From positions 1 to 37,663 of the forward strand of contig CAKZVB010000015.1 in assembly GCA_937922015.1 (NCBI GenBank): a DNA stretch of 37,663 nt, written 5' to 3'. Every line of letters begins with the position of its first letter. Position 1 is the stretch's first letter. Made by a program: the position numbers and the translations under genes. Below the pieces are notes generated by a model. The model saw nothing but the letters and a program-made list of their open reading frames with translations, was not told the DNA's origin and did no database searches. Below, piece by piece: positions 18,523 to 26,836 of this stretch. The stretch comes from an uncultured Granulosicoccaceae bacterium (GTDB taxonomy: Bacteria > Pseudomonadota > Gammaproteobacteria > Granulosicoccales > Granulosicoccaceae).

Positions 18523-19137
18523 TCAGGCTTGTTTTTTCCGATAATGCATAAGCAGTAACAGTGCGCAGACTGCCAGAGCGCCAGAGATCATTCCGTAGAG
18601 GTGGGCGTTGACGATAACGGTGCCACCGGTAATTTTTTCGCTGCTCTCGGCAGCGCCGTAAAGTTGCTCCCAGACTATTTTTCCAATGGTGTACGTTGCC
18701 AGTAAAATGGCGATCCCTCGACGATAACGAAATTCTGCGATAGCGCCGCCAAGCAACAATCCGTAGAGCACGCCCGACAAACCGACATACCAGTGCAGTT
18801 GCGGATCAAAAGCCAGTAGTCCAAGACCCACACCTAACATACTCAGAGTGCCGGTTAGCAGCCATTGCCAGAAATTGAGGACCGGTGCCAGCAACGCGCT
18901 GATGATGGCCAGACCGGCCAGATTTAACATGAGATGAGGGTAACCCAAATGCACCAGATTGCCGGTGATCAGCCGCCACCACTGACCCGCCAGGATGTCA
19001 GAGCGGCTGAAGCGAAGCACCTCCTCTAATCCCGAAACTTGAAAAACAATGCAGGCAACACCAACACTTATAGCAAGCCAGTGTGCAGGGGTGAGCGCGG
19101 TTCTTATTTTGTTAAGCCGTTTGGTTTTTGGTGCCAT
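18523..19137 (-). CDS. rrtA: Rhombosortase (rhomboid-family intramembrane serine protease)
   Basis: This 204-residue polytopic membrane protein has about six hydrophobic segments. The rhomboid catalytic dyad is Ser121 in VGLSGVLYG and His179 in NAHLYGMISG. The HPHLMLNLAGL-like segment (HLMLNLAG, 68-75) carries the conserved His and Asn. The small size, and the WWRLITGNLVHLG segment, indicate the rhombosortase subfamily that cleaves GlyGly-CTERM tails of type II-secreted proteins. It is divergent from gspG, with 191 bp between the starts, so rhombosortase and secretion genes are physically linked here. A rhomboid protease of another kind is possible but less likely. Confidence 0.85.
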   Translation of the reverse strand: MAPKTKRLNKIRTALTPAHWLAISVGVACIVFQVSGLEEVLRFSRSDILAGQWWRLITGNLVHLGYPHLMLNLAGLAIISALLAPVLNFWQWLLTGTLSMLGVGLGLLAFDPQLHWYVGLSGVLYGLLLGGAIAEFRYRRGIAILLATYTIGKIVWEQLYGAAESSEKITGGTVIVNAHLYGMISGALAVCALLLLMHYRKKQA

Positions 19138-19176
19138 TAAGTGAACTTTTCCGCGCCGGTTTTATCAGTACAGTAA

Positions 19177-19204
19177 CTGGCAACCTTTTTGATGCCGTTA
19201 TAAT
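19177..19204 (+). promoter_or_regulatory. Candidate promoter of the gsp cluster
   Basis: CTGGCA (19177-19182) and a perfect TATAAT (19199-19204) lie 16 bp apart, about 125 bp before the gspG GTG start. This is a plausible sigma-70 promoter in the divergent intergenic region. Confidence 0.45.
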
Positions 19205-19328
19205 CACAGTACTCAGTTGTGCAGCATTATTAAAGCCTCAAGTCCAATTGGCGTCCGGCCGTTTTAGAATAGGGCCTGATTGGCCGGGGCAATGTCTAAG
19301 TCAAAATTCAAGATTGGAGCCAACAACC

Positions 19329-19847
19329 GTGATAAGCAAATCTCTGCCTTACGTTACTGCCACAGAACGTGAAAAACGATCAAAAGTCAGCCAGGTTGCT
19401 GCCCGACCCGGCTCAGCCGGCGTAGCCGGCAGACAAACGGGATTCAGTTTAATTGAACTGATTGCGGTGGTGGCGATACTCGGCATTCTGGCCGCTGTTG
19501 TCGCCCCCAAGATTTTTACCCAGCCAGGAAAGGCCCGGATCGCCAAGGCAAAAACCGATATCAGCAACATTGAAACTGCGTTGAAAATGTATCAGATGGA
19601 AAACTACAATTTCCCCACCACCGATCAGGGATTGCTGGCACTGGTCGAGCAGCCAACCGGAGATCCGGAAGCACCGAACTGGCAGGAAGGTGGATATCTG
19701 GACAAGCTTCCCAAAGACCCATGGGGCCGTGAATATATGCTTGTGAGCCCGGGTGAAAAATACGATGTCGATGTGTATACACTGGGACGCGATGGTCAAA
19801 GCGGCGGTGAAGGGGAAGACGCTGATATATTCAACTCGGATCTTTAA
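19329..19847 (+). CDS. gspG: Type II secretion major pseudopilin GspG
   Basis: This 172-residue precursor of the major pseudopilin builds the periplasmic pseudopilus that pushes folded proteins through the outer-membrane secretin. The type IV prepilin motif TG|FSLIELIAVVAILGILAAVVAPKI gives cleavage after Gly38 and a mature Phe1 with Glu5. The C-terminal domain has the GspG features NFPTTDQGLLALV, DPWGREY and the calcium-site region GRDGQSGGEGEDADI. The GTG at 19329 has GGAG 9 bases ahead and is the only in-frame start after the promoter region, which gives an unusually long 38-residue leader. It is followed by a strong hairpin, then gspH. Confidence 0.95.
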   Translation: MISKSLPYVTATEREKRSKVSQVAARPGSAGVAGRQTGFSLIELIAVVAILGILAAVVAPKIFTQPGKARIAKAKTDISNIETALKMYQMENYNFPTTDQGLLALVEQPTGDPEAPNWQEGGYLDKLPKDPWGREYMLVSPGEKYDVDVYTLGRDGQSGGEGEDADIFNSDL

Positions 19848-19879
19848 AACGAGACGTTAAGCACAATAGCCGGTAAGAT

Positions 19880-19906
19880 GATGGGCGGGCGGTGTTGCCC
19901 GCCATC
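19880..19906 (+). repeat. Strong GC hairpin between gspG and gspH
   Basis: GATGGGCGGGC (19880-19890) and GCCCGCCATC (19897-19906) form a 10-bp stem with one bulged G and a 6-base loop. There is no T-run. It sits just after the major pseudopilin gene, where a stabilising 3' hairpin would raise GspG over the minor pseudopilins. That role is inference. Confidence 0.55.
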
Positions 19907-19929
19907 CATCGAAAGACTGTCGAAATAAA

Positions 19930-20475
19930 GTGAAACGCTTAACGACCAACAGACAAACCGGTTTCTCGCTGCTGGAGCTAGTAGTAGTCATCGCAATGAT
20001 GGCAACATTGACCGGGTTTATCCTGCCGCGGTTGAATTTCGGCGGTGAAAAAAAACAAATTCGTACAGAGTCTCTTCGCCTTGCAGAGCTGATGAAGCGT
20101 GCATCAGAAGAATCAATCTTTAAAACACGACAGATTGGGATTCGCTTTACCGAGCAGGACTATCAATTCCTGGTGCTGGATGGAGATAACCGCACCGGTA
20201 AATGGGTGGCCTACGACAGTAAAACCTTTCGCAAGCGGGATTGGCCGGAAGATTTCGAAGTAGAGGTGGAAATTTCCGGTGTCGCGATTGAGCTGGAAGA
20301 CACCGAGTCATTCAAAATTGACGAAAAAACCCGGCCCCATGTTATGTTTCTCTCGAACGGTGAGCTTTTGCCTGACTTCAAGGTTTTGGTCGACAAAGGC
20401 TTGTCAGATAATCGCTGGCAGGTCGCCAGTGGAGTTGAAGAACTTATCACCTTCGGGGTTGCGGACGATCTGTGA
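19930..20475 (+). CDS. gspH: Type II secretion minor pseudopilin GspH
   Basis: This 181-residue minor pseudopilin precursor has an 11-residue leader ending QTG, followed by FSLLELVVVIAMMATLTGFILPRL, which is the prepilin peptidase site and membrane helix. The rest (RLAELMKRASEESIFKTRQIGIRF and a beta-rich C-terminus) fits GspH, which sits in the pseudopilus tip region. The start is GTG at 19930. Its TGA overlaps the GTG of gspI (GTGA), showing translational coupling. Confidence 0.92.
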   Translation: MKRLTTNRQTGFSLLELVVVIAMMATLTGFILPRLNFGGEKKQIRTESLRLAELMKRASEESIFKTRQIGIRFTEQDYQFLVLDGDNRTGKWVAYDSKTFRKRDWPEDFEVEVEISGVAIELEDTESFKIDEKTRPHVMFLSNGELLPDFKVLVDKGLSDNRWQVASGVEELITFGVADDL

Positions 20476-20879
20476 ATTTTAATTCTCGCCAATCGGGCTT
20501 TACTCTGGTTGAGATTCTGGTCTCATTGGCGATTCTGTCGATTATTCTGGGCGCACTGGTGCAAAGTGCCGGGGTCGCCGCGTCGAATGCCGGAAAGCTG
20601 CGCGATCGCGCAATCGCTGAATGGGTCGCCAGTAATCGAATGGCTGAACTGCAGCTCTCACCCACCTTCCCTGAAACTGGCAGCAAGTCAGGTGAAGAAG
20701 AAATGCTTGGTCATAAATGGTTTTGGAAAACAATTGTTCAGAAGGTCGAGGACGATGATTTGCGCAGAGTTGATATTGAAGTGCGCAAAAGTGAAGATGC
20801 CAAAAATCCGCTGATCACAATTGCCGGCTTTCTTAACCATCCGCGGCTAAATGCTCGCAGCGTGAGTGGCAATCAGTGA
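20472..20879 (+). CDS. gspI: Type II secretion minor pseudopilin GspI
   Basis: This 135-residue minor pseudopilin has leader MNFNSRQSG, then FTLVEILVSLAILSIILGALV. The segment RDRAIAEWVASNRMAELQL is characteristic of GspI. GspI, J and K form the pseudopilus tip complex. The start is GTG overlapping the gspH stop by GTGA, and the stop overlaps the gspJ start in the same manner. Length is typical (about 120-130). Confidence 0.93.
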   Translation: MNFNSRQSGFTLVEILVSLAILSIILGALVQSAGVAASNAGKLRDRAIAEWVASNRMAELQLSPTFPETGSKSGEEEMLGHKWFWKTIVQKVEDDDLRRVDIEVRKSEDAKNPLITIAGFLNHPRLNARSVSGNQ

Positions 20880-21544
20880 TTAACCCTGGAAAAAATTCGG
20901 CACACAACTCAGGTGCAGGCAACCGCCATAGACAGGGTGGTTTCACACTGATCGAATTTATTGTTGCCACCGCAGTGCTTGCGATAATGGGCGGTGTGGC
21001 CTATGCGGGCTGGTTTAATGTGAATAAAGTCGCTGATCGAACAGAGGCTAGTGCAAAAAGGTATGAAGAACTACAACGTACCTTCTATTGGTTTGCCGAA
21101 GATTTTGAACAAATTGTAAAGCGGGATTCCGTTGATGAACTTGGTGGCAGGCGCAAGAGTATAGAAGTGAGCGAGGAAGGTGAATTTGTTATACAAATTA
21201 CCAGGGGTGGCTGGTCAAACCCGGCTATGCTGCAACTGCCCCCGCGCAGCGATTTGCAAAATGTAGCCTACTACATTGATTCTGATGATCGCTTATTGCG
21301 TCGCTACTGGTATCATGTTGACCGGTTTGACTCCGAGGCGTTTACCGATCGATTAATGGCAAAAGATGTTATTGGTTTAACCTTCAGGTTTTTGACCCCC
21401 AATGGTGATTGGAATAGTAGCTGGCCGCCGGAGGAGTCCGCCGACCTCGAAGAAGAGTTCGATGAAATGCCAATTGCGCTGGAGGCTACGATCGAATTGG
21501 ATGATCTTGGTTCTGCGCGTCGCCTGTATGTCTTGCCTAATTGA
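20876..21544 (+). CDS. gspJ: Type II secretion minor pseudopilin GspJ
   Basis: This 222-residue minor pseudopilin has a 22-residue leader ending RQGG, followed by FTLIEFIVATAVLAIMGGVAYAG. The typical GspJ segments YEELQRTFYWFAEDFEQIVKRD, QITRGGWSNPA, VAYYIDSDDRLLRRYWYHVDR and the C-terminal LDDLGSARRLYVLP are present. The start is GTG, overlapping gspI by 4 bp. It acts with GspI and GspK at the pseudopilus tip. Confidence 0.94.
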   Translation: MINPGKNSAHNSGAGNRHRQGGFTLIEFIVATAVLAIMGGVAYAGWFNVNKVADRTEASAKRYEELQRTFYWFAEDFEQIVKRDSVDELGGRRKSIEVSEEGEFVIQITRGGWSNPAMLQLPPRSDLQNVAYYIDSDDRLLRRYWYHVDRFDSEAFTDRLMAKDVIGLTFRFLTPNGDWNSSWPPEESADLEEEFDEMPIALEATIELDDLGSARRLYVLPN

Positions 21545-21568
21545 TACCCGGATTCAACACCAGCTAAA

Positions 21569-22696
21569 ATGAAACCCATGCACGGCAGCCATATAGCTAA
21601 CACCGGTCAGCGAGGTGCCGCCTTAATTACTACCTTGCTCATCGTTGCATTGATCACGATAACCGTGACGACAATGTCCACACGGCAGCGGCTATCGATA
21701 GAGCGTGCTTCAAACAGACAGCTGACCACGCAATTGCATAATCTATTAGGCGCTGGTGAAAAATTTGCCATGGCCATTCTGCATCGTGACAAGAAAGACG
21801 CAGAGCGCAACAATTCGGACAGCACCGAGGACTATTGGGCGGAGAGTCTGCCACCCGTGCCGGTAGATGGCGCTACTGTCTCGGGATGTGTGATTGATCT
21901 GCAGGGCAAGTTTAATCTCAATAATCTGGTCAATGAAGAAGGCGCTACTGAGCAGCTGGAGTTTCAGGGACTGCAGAGATTGCTCAGGGTTCTCAGTATT
22001 GACCCGGTAAAGGCTGAGTCAATTCTTGACTGGATCGACCCCAATATTGACTCTACCGGTTCTGACGGTGCAGAGGATGATTTCTATACCGGGCAAACAC
22101 CTCCCTACCGCACAGCCAACGGCCCGATGGTTAGCCCCACGGAGTTGTTGCTGGTGAAGGGTTTCCGGGTGACGGATGAGGGTGGTCTGGACGACTACGA
22201 TACCCTGCTGCCGCATATTTCGACCTTGCCAACCGGCACAGCTATTAACGTAAACACAGCTTCTGCCCCGGTGTTAGCATCACTTGCAGATTACATGATC
22301 GAACGGTCAGATGATTTGAAGGTGGTGGATGATGAATACTGGCAGGAGTATCCGGAGTGTCCCGAAGGCGGTGGTCTGCTCGATAGTCTGATTAACGCCG
22401 AAGGCGATACTACCGATGGCAGCGATATTCCGCCAGACGACGGCACGCAACAAAACCCGGAAGATGAAGACCAGGGCAGCTTTATATATGAGAACATACA
22501 GCAGTTTGTCGAAGACGCGAAAGGCGCTACCGATGAGGAAACCGTCGAGGATACGACCATCGAAGTGGCCAGTGGATATTTTATGTCCCGCGTGACAGTG
22601 CAAAGAGAAGAATCAACTCTGACTCAGTTTTCTGTTCTGTTTCGGGACAACACCGGTGCAATTAGAGTATTGCGTCGATCCCGCGGTGGCTTGTAG
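21569..22696 (+). CDS. gspK: Type II secretion minor pseudopilin GspK
   Basis: This 375-residue large minor pseudopilin caps the pseudopilus. The prepilin site is GQR|GAALITTLLIVALITITVTTMS, without the usual Glu5, as is normal for GspK. Conserved blocks are SCVIDLQGKFNLNNLV-like, SILDWIDPNID, YRTANGPMVSPTELLLVKG and INVNTASAPVL. Residues of about 265-320 form a Cys-, Gly- and acid-rich insertion (PECPEGGG through PEDEDQG) that explains its greater length than the usual 320-335. It starts 24 bp after gspJ with ATG. Confidence 0.93.
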   Translation: MKPMHGSHIANTGQRGAALITTLLIVALITITVTTMSTRQRLSIERASNRQLTTQLHNLLGAGEKFAMAILHRDKKDAERNNSDSTEDYWAESLPPVPVDGATVSGCVIDLQGKFNLNNLVNEEGATEQLEFQGLQRLLRVLSIDPVKAESILDWIDPNIDSTGSDGAEDDFYTGQTPPYRTANGPMVSPTELLLVKGFRVTDEGGLDDYDTLLPHISTLPTGTAINVNTASAPVLASLADYMIERSDDLKVVDDEYWQEYPECPEGGGLLDSLINAEGDTTDGSDIPPDDGTQQNPEDEDQGSFIYENIQQFVEDAKGATDEETVEDTTIEVASGYFMSRVTVQREESTLTQFSVLFRDNTGAIRVLRRSRGGL

Positions 22697-22788
22697 CGTA
22701 TCTCTTTATGGGGTAAAACCGAATTGTGTGTGGATGGGCACATGACCCGTCACCCTGAAATTTAATTTTAAGTGGAAGCGTAAATCTT

Positions 22789-24069
22789 GTGGCTCAGTAC
22801 CTATTAACTTATTTACAGCGCATTGGCGATGACTATTTACGCTGGGCGGTATGTGATGACAAAAGCAAGATAGTCAGAGCTCATAATCACGGTAGTTTTG
22901 CAGAAGCGGCAAAAGCCGCTGAGCGTCGCAAGGTCGTTATGGTGATAGCCGGTACCGAGGTATTGCTTGAAGAGGCAGCGGTACCTGCGACTAATCTTGC
23001 CAAAGCACTGAAAGCGGTACCATACGCGTTGGAAGAGCAGCTGGCGCAGGATGTCGAGGCGTCGCATTTTGCATTTGGAAGCAAGCTTGCCAATGGCAAT
23101 ATACCGGTGGCAGTGATTGCCAAAGACGGGCTTGACTGGGTGCTGGAGCGTTGTGAGCAGGCCAAACTTGCGCCCGCTGAAATAATTCCCGAAATGTATG
23201 CACTTCCCTTTGAAGAAGGCCGCGTAACCGTAATGACCAACGAGGGTCATGCAGCAGTTCGTCAGTCCGTATCCAGAGGTTTTTCCTGCGATACGGAAAT
23301 GCTGTCATTGTTACTGGGTAACATCGCGCACTCAGATCCTGAAGCTATCGTTGATGAAAGGGACACTGATACCACTGCAAAAGCGGATGAAATGATCTGG
23401 AATGCGCTGCATTTTTCCTGTGGACCTGATCTCTACGAGTTGCGCACATCAGAGGGACCGATCGAACACCGTACTGAAGTTGAACTGTTTTCCAAAGGAC
23501 TGGTTCAGGCCAGGGCCAGACCAAAAGGTCAGGCGCTTATAAATTTGCTGCAAGGTGAATACAGTAAAACCGAGGCCATCGGTAAAGCATGGAAACCATG
23601 GCGTTTGCCGGCTGCGCTGGCTGCAACACTTGTGGCGTTGTGGGGTGGATCAGCCTTTTTGGAATATCAGAAGCTTGGTCTTGAGCAGCAACGGCTACAA
23701 ACTGAAATGGCTGCTGTACTGAAGCGAACCTTTCCCGATGTCCGCAACCCGGAAGGTGATCCGGTTCGGCAAATGAGATCGCGTGTGAAACTTTTGCAGG
23801 CGGGAGGCGGAGGTATTGATGATTCGAGCTTCATTGCCATGATGTCAGCGATCGGAGTGGCGCTGAGAGAAGTTGAAAAACCGACGGTGACCAGCATGAA
23901 TTATCGTGCGGGTAAGCTTGATGTACAACTTGATACCGCTTCACTGCAGGACATCGACAAAATTAAGTCCAGACTAGAAACAGACGAAAAATTGAAAGCC
24001 GAAGTGAAGTCTGCCAACAAAGACAAGGACCGGATTAAAGCTAGATTGCGTATCGAGAGTAGCTCATGA
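22789..24069 (+). CDS. gspL: Type II secretion inner-membrane protein GspL
   Basis: This 426-residue protein has an actin-like cytoplasmic domain (about residues 1-260) that recruits the ATPase GspE, a single membrane segment at about 268-285 (RLPAALAATLVALWGG), and a periplasmic ferredoxin-like domain. Recognisable sequences are VPYALEEQLAQDVEASHFAFG and a C-terminal LDTASLQDIDKIKSRLE. The start is GTG with GGAAG 10 bases ahead. The stop overlaps the ATG of gspM (ATGA). GspE itself is not in this window. Confidence 0.93.
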   Translation: MAQYLLTYLQRIGDDYLRWAVCDDKSKIVRAHNHGSFAEAAKAAERRKVVMVIAGTEVLLEEAAVPATNLAKALKAVPYALEEQLAQDVEASHFAFGSKLANGNIPVAVIAKDGLDWVLERCEQAKLAPAEIIPEMYALPFEEGRVTVMTNEGHAAVRQSVSRGFSCDTEMLSLLLGNIAHSDPEAIVDERDTDTTAKADEMIWNALHFSCGPDLYELRTSEGPIEHRTEVELFSKGLVQARARPKGQALINLLQGEYSKTEAIGKAWKPWRLPAALAATLVALWGGSAFLEYQKLGLEQQRLQTEMAAVLKRTFPDVRNPEGDPVRQMRSRVKLLQAGGGGIDDSSFIAMMSAIGVALREVEKPTVTSMNYRAGKLDVQLDTASLQDIDKIKSRLETDEKLKAEVKSANKDKDRIKARLRIESSS

Positions 24070-24551
24070 GTATTAAAGACTGGTATGCCAATCAGACACC
24101 CCGGGAGCAGGCAATCGTCGCGTGCACAGCAGTGGTTGGTATCTGTGCGGCGGGTTATCTGTTTGTGGTTGAGCCGCTGGTTAATGGTACTGCAGCACGT
24201 CAGGCCAGCATCAATGCGCAGAATCGCGATCTGGCGTGGATGAAACAACAGGAGTCACTGTATGCAGGTGCCTCCAGTCCTGATTCCGGTTCTCGTCAGC
24301 CTATTACTGAAGCTCCCTATTTGTTGCTGGACAAGGCGATAAGAGCCAAACAAATTTCTGCGCCGGAGCGGGTTACCCCGAATGGCAGTGAAGGTGCCAA
24401 GGCTCAATTTGAAAAAGTGGAGTTCGATAAATTGCTTGAAGTACTTGGCGGGCTGGATGCAACCTACGGTTTGTCGGTGACGACGATAAACGTCAGTAAA
24501 AAATCTGAGGGTCTGGTCAACACCAGATTTACACTGGAGGTAGGTCAGTGA
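24066..24551 (+). CDS. gspM: Type II secretion protein GspM
   Basis: This 161-residue bitopic inner-membrane protein stabilises GspL in the inner-membrane platform. The N-terminal DWYANQTPREQAIVACTAVVGICAAGYLFVVEPL contains one membrane segment (about 15-35), followed by a periplasmic domain ending in TINVSKKSEGLVNTRFTLE, which resembles other GspM proteins. It overlaps gspL by ATGA and gspN by GTGA, so it lies in the same tightly coupled operon. Confidence 0.93.
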   Translation: MSIKDWYANQTPREQAIVACTAVVGICAAGYLFVVEPLVNGTAARQASINAQNRDLAWMKQQESLYAGASSPDSGSRQPITEAPYLLLDKAIRAKQISAPERVTPNGSEGAKAQFEKVEFDKLLEVLGGLDATYGLSVTTINVSKKSEGLVNTRFTLEVGQ

Positions 24552-25327
24552 AGACCTTTGGCTATATTTTGCTTTTCCTGTTGGCGTTTATCGTGACAGC
24601 TGTATGGAAATTTCCGGCTGCAGGCATTTTGCCACATGTAAATATTCAGCCGGTGGTACTGTCGGGTGTCAGCGGAAGTATCTGGAACGGTAGTGCGCGA
24701 CAAGTAGTACCTCCGCCGCCCGCGGTAGAGGTTAGCAATGTGAATTGGCGTTTTCAGCCCACAGCTCTCTTGAAGGGAAATGCCGCTGCCAACCTGGAGT
24801 TTGAATTGCTCGGGGGTAATGGCGCTGGCAATGTTGCTCGCGGGCTGAACGGAGATATTTCTGTCACCGATGGCAAGTTTCTAATCCCGGCGGCGAATCT
24901 TTCGCAGTTCCTGCCGCTTCCCGTTGCCGACTTTGGCGGCAATGTGATTGCTGATATTGAAGATTTGCAGCTTGAAAATAATCTGCTAACCACCACTACC
25001 GGGACTGTGGTGTGGCGAAACGCGCTGGTCACCGGACTGCTTGAGGCGAAACTCGGACAGGTGGTACTGGATATCGTGCCCAAATCAGTTGATGGCAATC
25101 CAGGTCATGCGGGTAAGCTGTCGAATACTGATGGTGATCTGGATATTACCGGCGATTTCGAGATTGATATCAATGGCAACTATAAAGCTGACGTAAAGCT
25201 CAAGCCAACGGCAACAGCATCTGCTGGTCTTACCGGGGTGCTTGGTTCGTTAGGACCGATAGCGAGGCGCGAATCTGACGGTAGCTATCGTATAAGAAAT
25301 AGTGGCAACGTTAGAAATTTGATGTAA
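24548..25327 (+). CDS. gspN: Type II secretion protein GspN
   Basis: This 259-residue protein is the last gene of the secretion cluster. An N-terminal membrane anchor (about 5-25, GYILLFLLAFIVTAVW) is followed by a periplasmic domain with the GspN landmarks FPAAGILPHVN, LSGVSGSIWNGSAR, VNWRFQPTALLKG and GPIARRESDGSYRIRNSG. GspN is present in some type II systems only and is often dispensable. It starts with GTG overlapping gspM. No gspC, D, E or F gene follows, so these must be elsewhere. Confidence 0.92.
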   Translation: MKTFGYILLFLLAFIVTAVWKFPAAGILPHVNIQPVVLSGVSGSIWNGSARQVVPPPPAVEVSNVNWRFQPTALLKGNAAANLEFELLGGNGAGNVARGLNGDISVTDGKFLIPAANLSQFLPLPVADFGGNVIADIEDLQLENNLLTTTTGTVVWRNALVTGLLEAKLGQVVLDIVPKSVDGNPGHAGKLSNTDGDLDITGDFEIDINGNYKADVKLKPTATASAGLTGVLGSLGPIARRESDGSYRIRNSGNVRNLM

Positions 25328-25354
25328 TCCGGAATAAGGCAATGTGAGATGTTG

Positions 25355-25385
25355 TTTACACTCTTGTTGGCATCGTAAGTGTAAA
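25355..25385. repeat. 8-bp inverted repeat after gspN
   Basis: TTTACACT (25355-25362) and AGTGTAAA (25378-25385) are perfect inverted repeats separated by 15 bases, in the 119-bp gap before cysQ. There is no T-run, so an operator is as likely as a terminator. Confidence 0.4.
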
Positions 25386-25446
25386 TTAGTGACCCTCATG
25401 ATTATTAAAAAATACATAAGCTGGCTGAGCCCCTCGCGAGGCCAAC

Positions 25447-26271
25447 ATGGCTGTTGATGAATTCGGTGATCGGGTAGCCTCAATCGTCGTCATTGCAAAA
25501 GCAGCAGGCCAAAAGATTCTGGATTTGTATGAATCAGATGTGGTTGTGCAGTCGAAAGCAGATGAGTCCCCGCTGACTCAGGCCGATCTGGCGGCTAATC
25601 AGATAATTATCGAACAACTCCAGGCGATGCAGCCGTCTTATCCCATATTGACTGAAGAGTCTTGCGGAATCCCTTACGCTGAGCGAAATGAGTGGAATAC
25701 CTATTGGCTGGTTGACCCGCTGGATGGCACGCGGGAATTTTTAAAACAAAACGGAGAGTTCAGTGTCAATATTGCACTGATTCATCAAGGCGTGCCTGTG
25801 CTGGGCGTAATTCATGCGCCAGTGCTTGATGTAACCTATTGGGCCTGCACAGGGCGTGGTGCCTGGAAGCAGGCGGGCATGGCAAAACCTGTGAGCATCA
25901 GTGTGCGTAAGGCACCAGCAAAGGAAGTGACCATAGCGCGTAGTAGAGCGCCGCTGACCGGTGGATTGCTGAACCGGTTTCTCGATCGCCTTGGTAAGTA
26001 CAAGGAAGTTTCAATGGGCAGTGCATTGAAATCGTGCCTTGTGGCTGAAGGGCAGGCAGATCTGTATGCCAAACTCGGACCGACCTGCGAATGGGATACT
26101 GGTGCAGCGCAATGCATCGTCGAAGAAGCGGGCGGTCATTTTACCGATACGAATATGCAGGATCTTCGTTACAATACCAAGGAGTCATTCCTGAACCCGC
26201 ATTTCTTTGTGTTTGGCGCGGGTGACCATAAGTGGTCCGATTACCTCGAGACCGATGCTCAGGAATCGTGA
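25447..26271 (+). CDS. cysQ: 3'(2'),5'-bisphosphate nucleotidase CysQ
   Basis: This 274-residue member of the lithium-sensitive inositol monophosphatase superfamily removes the 3'-phosphate of PAP produced by sulfate assimilation and acyl-carrier-protein turnover. Metal-binding motifs are present: TEES (69-72), WLVDPLDGTREF (87-98, Asp90 and Asp93), and the C-terminal WDTGAAQCIVEEAGG. The segment DESPLTQADLAAN (39-51) is the other signature of CysQ. The ATG has GAGG 5 bases ahead, within a perfect palindrome CCTCGCGAGG (25432-25441). Confidence 0.95.
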   Translation: MAVDEFGDRVASIVVIAKAAGQKILDLYESDVVVQSKADESPLTQADLAANQIIIEQLQAMQPSYPILTEESCGIPYAERNEWNTYWLVDPLDGTREFLKQNGEFSVNIALIHQGVPVLGVIHAPVLDVTYWACTGRGAWKQAGMAKPVSISVRKAPAKEVTIARSRAPLTGGLLNRFLDRLGKYKEVSMGSALKSCLVAEGQADLYAKLGPTCEWDTGAAQCIVEEAGGHFTDTNMQDLRYNTKESFLNPHFFVFGAGDHKWSDYLETDAQES

Positions 26272-26327
26272 GTTCCTGAACCCACCGCACTGGCAAGGTC
26301 ACCTGACGTTTTGTCGATGGAGTTGCA

Positions 26328-26762
26328 ATGAGTAAATGCAAGTATTTAACACCGCAGGAAGCGGAAGAAGCGTTTTATCTGGCGATTGAGAATGCCGATC
26401 TCACCGCAATGATGGCGGTGTGGTCAGAAGACGATGCGACGGTTTGCATTCATCCGGGTGCACCCAGATTGGAAGGTCGTGATCAGATTCGCGACAGCTG
26501 GCTCGAAATATTTGAATCGGGCCCGCCAATGGTGTTTTCGATAAGTGACGAACGGATAACTGAAGATAGTCATCTGGCTATTCATTTGGTTCGCGAGGAA
26601 ATTGTCGTTGAGGGGGAACTGGTCAGCGTTATGCTGTCGACCAATATTTATCACCGTACCAAAGGCAGCTGGCGAATGATGTTGCATCATTCTTCACCTG
26701 AACCAGAACCCCTGCTGGAAGAGTTTGATTTGCAGATGGAAGAGCCAGTCGTTCTTCATTAG
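26328..26762 (+). CDS. NTF2-like (SnoaL/DUF4440-type) protein
   Basis: This 144-residue small protein has an NTF2-like cone fold. A helix TPQEAEEAFYLAIENADLTAMMAVWSED leads to strand VCIHPGAPRLEGRDQIRDSW, and the chain ends in GSWRMMLHHSSPEPEP, as in SnoaL_3/DUF4440 proteins. Members act as small-molecule isomerases, dehydratases or ligand binders; no catalytic assignment is possible here. GGAG lies 8 bases before the ATG. The 56-bp gap after cysQ makes co-transcription possible. Confidence 0.85.
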   Translation: MSKCKYLTPQEAEEAFYLAIENADLTAMMAVWSEDDATVCIHPGAPRLEGRDQIRDSWLEIFESGPPMVFSISDERITEDSHLAIHLVREEIVVEGELVSVMLSTNIYHRTKGSWRMMLHHSSPEPEPLLEEFDLQMEEPVVLH

Positions 26763-26836
26763 CTGTTGGTGTGATGATCTTTGAGTCAGACATCCTGCAA
26801 GCCAACTGATTCACAAAGGTAACAATTTAATTTGCC

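Noticed and set aside
19128-19328. Upstream extension of gspG to position 19128
   Set aside because: It would overlap the divergent rhombosortase start, runs through the candidate promoter, and encodes no known sequence; the GTG at 19329 has a ribosome-binding site.
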